A stretch of DNA of 32,423 nucleotides. It comes from a virus. Shown here piece after piece: positions 31,492 through 32,423 of the stretch; within the stretch, counting starts at the first letter, position 1, and each line of letters begins with the position of its first letter. Under the pieces are notes generated by a model, which saw nothing but the letters and a program-made list of their open reading frames with translations, was not told the origin of the DNA and made no database searches. The stretch lies in IMG/VR virus record IMGVR_UViG_3300044993_000281, positions 1 through 32,423 of that record; one strand, written 5' to 3'. A program made the position numbers and the translations under genes.

Positions 31492-31944
31492 ATGCCACAT
31501 TACACCTACGACGACCCGGAGGACCGCCAAATGACGGTCGTAAAACCTGGCGAATACGACTTTGTGATCGCAGAAGTATTCGCCTTTGAAACCAGCAAAA
31601 ACACTGGCGCGGAATACCTGCCGATCAAGCTCCATATCAAGCCTGAGGGCACGGTGTTCGATAACCTGGTCTTTACCGACAGAGCAAAGTTCCGCATTGA
31701 TCAACTCCTAAAATCCATTGGCAAAGCACCGGCTCCGGGCTCCGCCGTGGATTTCGACGATCCGAGTTGGCTGGTCGGATGCAAAGGCCGCTGCCGCCTC
31801 AAGGTAGAAGAATACAACGGCCAAAAAAGAAACAAGGTAGATGCGTATCTCTTCACCCCCGGCGCTGTCATGGGCCGGAAGGTGACAAGCGCAGCACCAG
31901 CCGCCGCCCAACTTGACAAGGATGACGATAACATGCCGTTTTGA
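31492..31944 (+). CDS. Single-stranded DNA-binding-like protein (DUF669-like), 150 aa
   Basis: An AAGGAGG precedes the ATG. The protein is mostly beta (ADVK-type start is absent; instead MPHYTYDDPEDRQMTVVKPG, then YLPIKLHIKPEGTVFDNLVF, then CKGRCRLKVEEYNGQKRNKV), consistent with an OB-like fold, and it ends in the acidic tip DKDDDNMPF, which matches the C-terminal tail of SSB proteins (Asp-rich, ending Pro-Phe) that recruits partners. It lies directly after the Sak4-like gene and before a nuclease, which supports a recombination role. Family assignment is by style and tail, not by a full domain match. Confidence 0.78.
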   Translation: MPHYTYDDPEDRQMTVVKPGEYDFVIAEVFAFETSKNTGAEYLPIKLHIKPEGTVFDNLVFTDRAKFRIDQLLKSIGKAPAPGSAVDFDDPSWLVGCKGRCRLKVEEYNGQKRNKVDAYLFTPGAVMGRKVTSAAPAAAQLDKDDDNMPF

Positions 31945-31962
31945 AGCAAGGAAACTTTGCCC

Positions 31963-32423
31963 ATGAGTAATGACAATTTTTTGCCATTGATCCCTCGTCA
32001 ACGCCCGGCCCATTGGTATTACCCGGACGGGCGTTCCTGCCATACCCTGCCCAAGAAGGACGGCAGCGGGGAAAAGAACACCACGCTGGCGGATGCCCGC
32101 AAGCTGGGGCTTCTGCCCTCCGTAACCTCTATCCTGAGCATCAAGGCCAAGCCCGGCCTTGATGCATGGAAATTAGAACAGGCAATCCTGTCTGCCCTTA
32201 CGCTCCCACGGGGGGCCGATGAAACCGAGGATGCCTTTGCCAAGCGCATCGTGATGGACATGGACGAACAGGCCGCAAAAGCTGCGGAATGGGGGACCAC
32301 AATCCATGAGGAATGCGAGGCTATGCACACCACCGGCGTCCTCATTCGTCGCGATGACACCTTCCCCTACGTCGAGGACTACGAGCGGTGGTTCAAAGCG
32401 AACATTGAAAAGGTCGTGCAAGC
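31963..32423 (+). CDS. RecB/Cas4-like PD-(D/E)XK nuclease, 3' partial
   Basis: AAGGA lies about 12 bases before the ATG. The visible 153 residues include PSVTSILSIKAKPGLDAWKL, AKRIVMDMDEQAAKAAEWG and GTTIHEECEAMHTTG. The sequence VTSIL...KP-LDxW, then AAEWGTTIHE, is typical of phage PD-(D/E)XK exonucleases, in which the His in GTxxH is the first active-site residue. The other catalytic residues (Asp and Glu-x-Lys) would lie beyond the window end, so activity cannot be judged. Following Sak4 and SSB, it would fit as the end-resecting exonuclease of the module. Confidence 0.75.
   Translation, partial: MSNDNFLPLIPRQRPAHWYYPDGRSCHTLPKKDGSGEKNTTLADARKLGLLPSVTSILSIKAKPGLDAWKLEQAILSALTLPRGADETEDAFAKRIVMDMDEQAAKAAEWGTTIHEECEAMHTTGVLIRRDDTFPYVEDYERWFKANIEKVVQ

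Noticed and set aside
1-32423. Search by eye for tRNA genes, integrase, terminase, attachment sites and insertion sequences
   Set aside because: No cloverleaf, recombinase motif or terminase ATPase/nuclease motif was recognised; these may lie outside the window.

Overview
The window is a stretch of a tailed bacteriophage genome or prophage. It is densely packed, almost all on the + strand, with many ATGA stop/start overlaps. The best fit is a short-tailed, podovirus-like phage: a large portal protein, a scaffold-like protein and a major capsid protein are followed by neck/adaptor-like proteins and a fibre, and no tape-measure gene is seen. Some genes have GGAGG-type ribosome sites, so the host is a bacterium. 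A small lipoprotein-like gene in the lysis block hints at a Gram-negative host. I cannot name the host. Terminase, integrase, tRNA and CRISPR are not visible. The left gene enters the window already open and the right gene runs off the end.

Layout. (1) Positions 2-12721 are one giant reading frame, at least 4,234 codons. It encodes a polyvalent protein with a ddrB/ParB-like domain, an N6-adenine methylase, an SNF2-type helicase, a RadC-like cassette between 86-bp direct repeats, a sigma-70-like domain and a long C-terminal virion-type region. Three smaller reading frames with gene-like content lie in the +1 frame over its low-complexity linkers. (2) 12761-20511 is the head block: small protein, portal, small protein, AT-rich Cys-rich protein, Cys-motif protein, one minus-strand gene, scaffold-like protein and major capsid protein. 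(3) 20578-27782 is the neck/tail/fibre block. It includes a neck-adaptor-like protein with an Ala/Thr-rich repeat extension, two adjacent Ser/Thr/Asn/Gln-rich proteins, a fibre with BspA-type leucine-rich repeats, and a sulfotransferase. (4) 27788-29702 is the lysis block: coiled-coil membrane protein, holin-like protein, tiny lipoprotein-like protein, DUF1353 protein, M15-type endolysin and a small protein. (5) 29722-32423 starts an early-type region. A divergent promoter/operator sits between a 32-codon minus-strand ORF and a ribbon-helix-helix-like regulator. The regulator leads an operon with two small genes, a Sak4-like ATPase, an SSB-like protein and the start of a RecB/Cas4-like nuclease.

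How the parts fit. The giant protein probably enters the cell with the DNA and brings anti-restriction, DNA-remodelling and perhaps transcription-directing activities. The head and tail blocks build the particle, and the lysis block releases progeny. The right-hand operon provides single-strand annealing recombination under a small DNA-binding regulator. Functions are read from motifs by eye; no database search was run.
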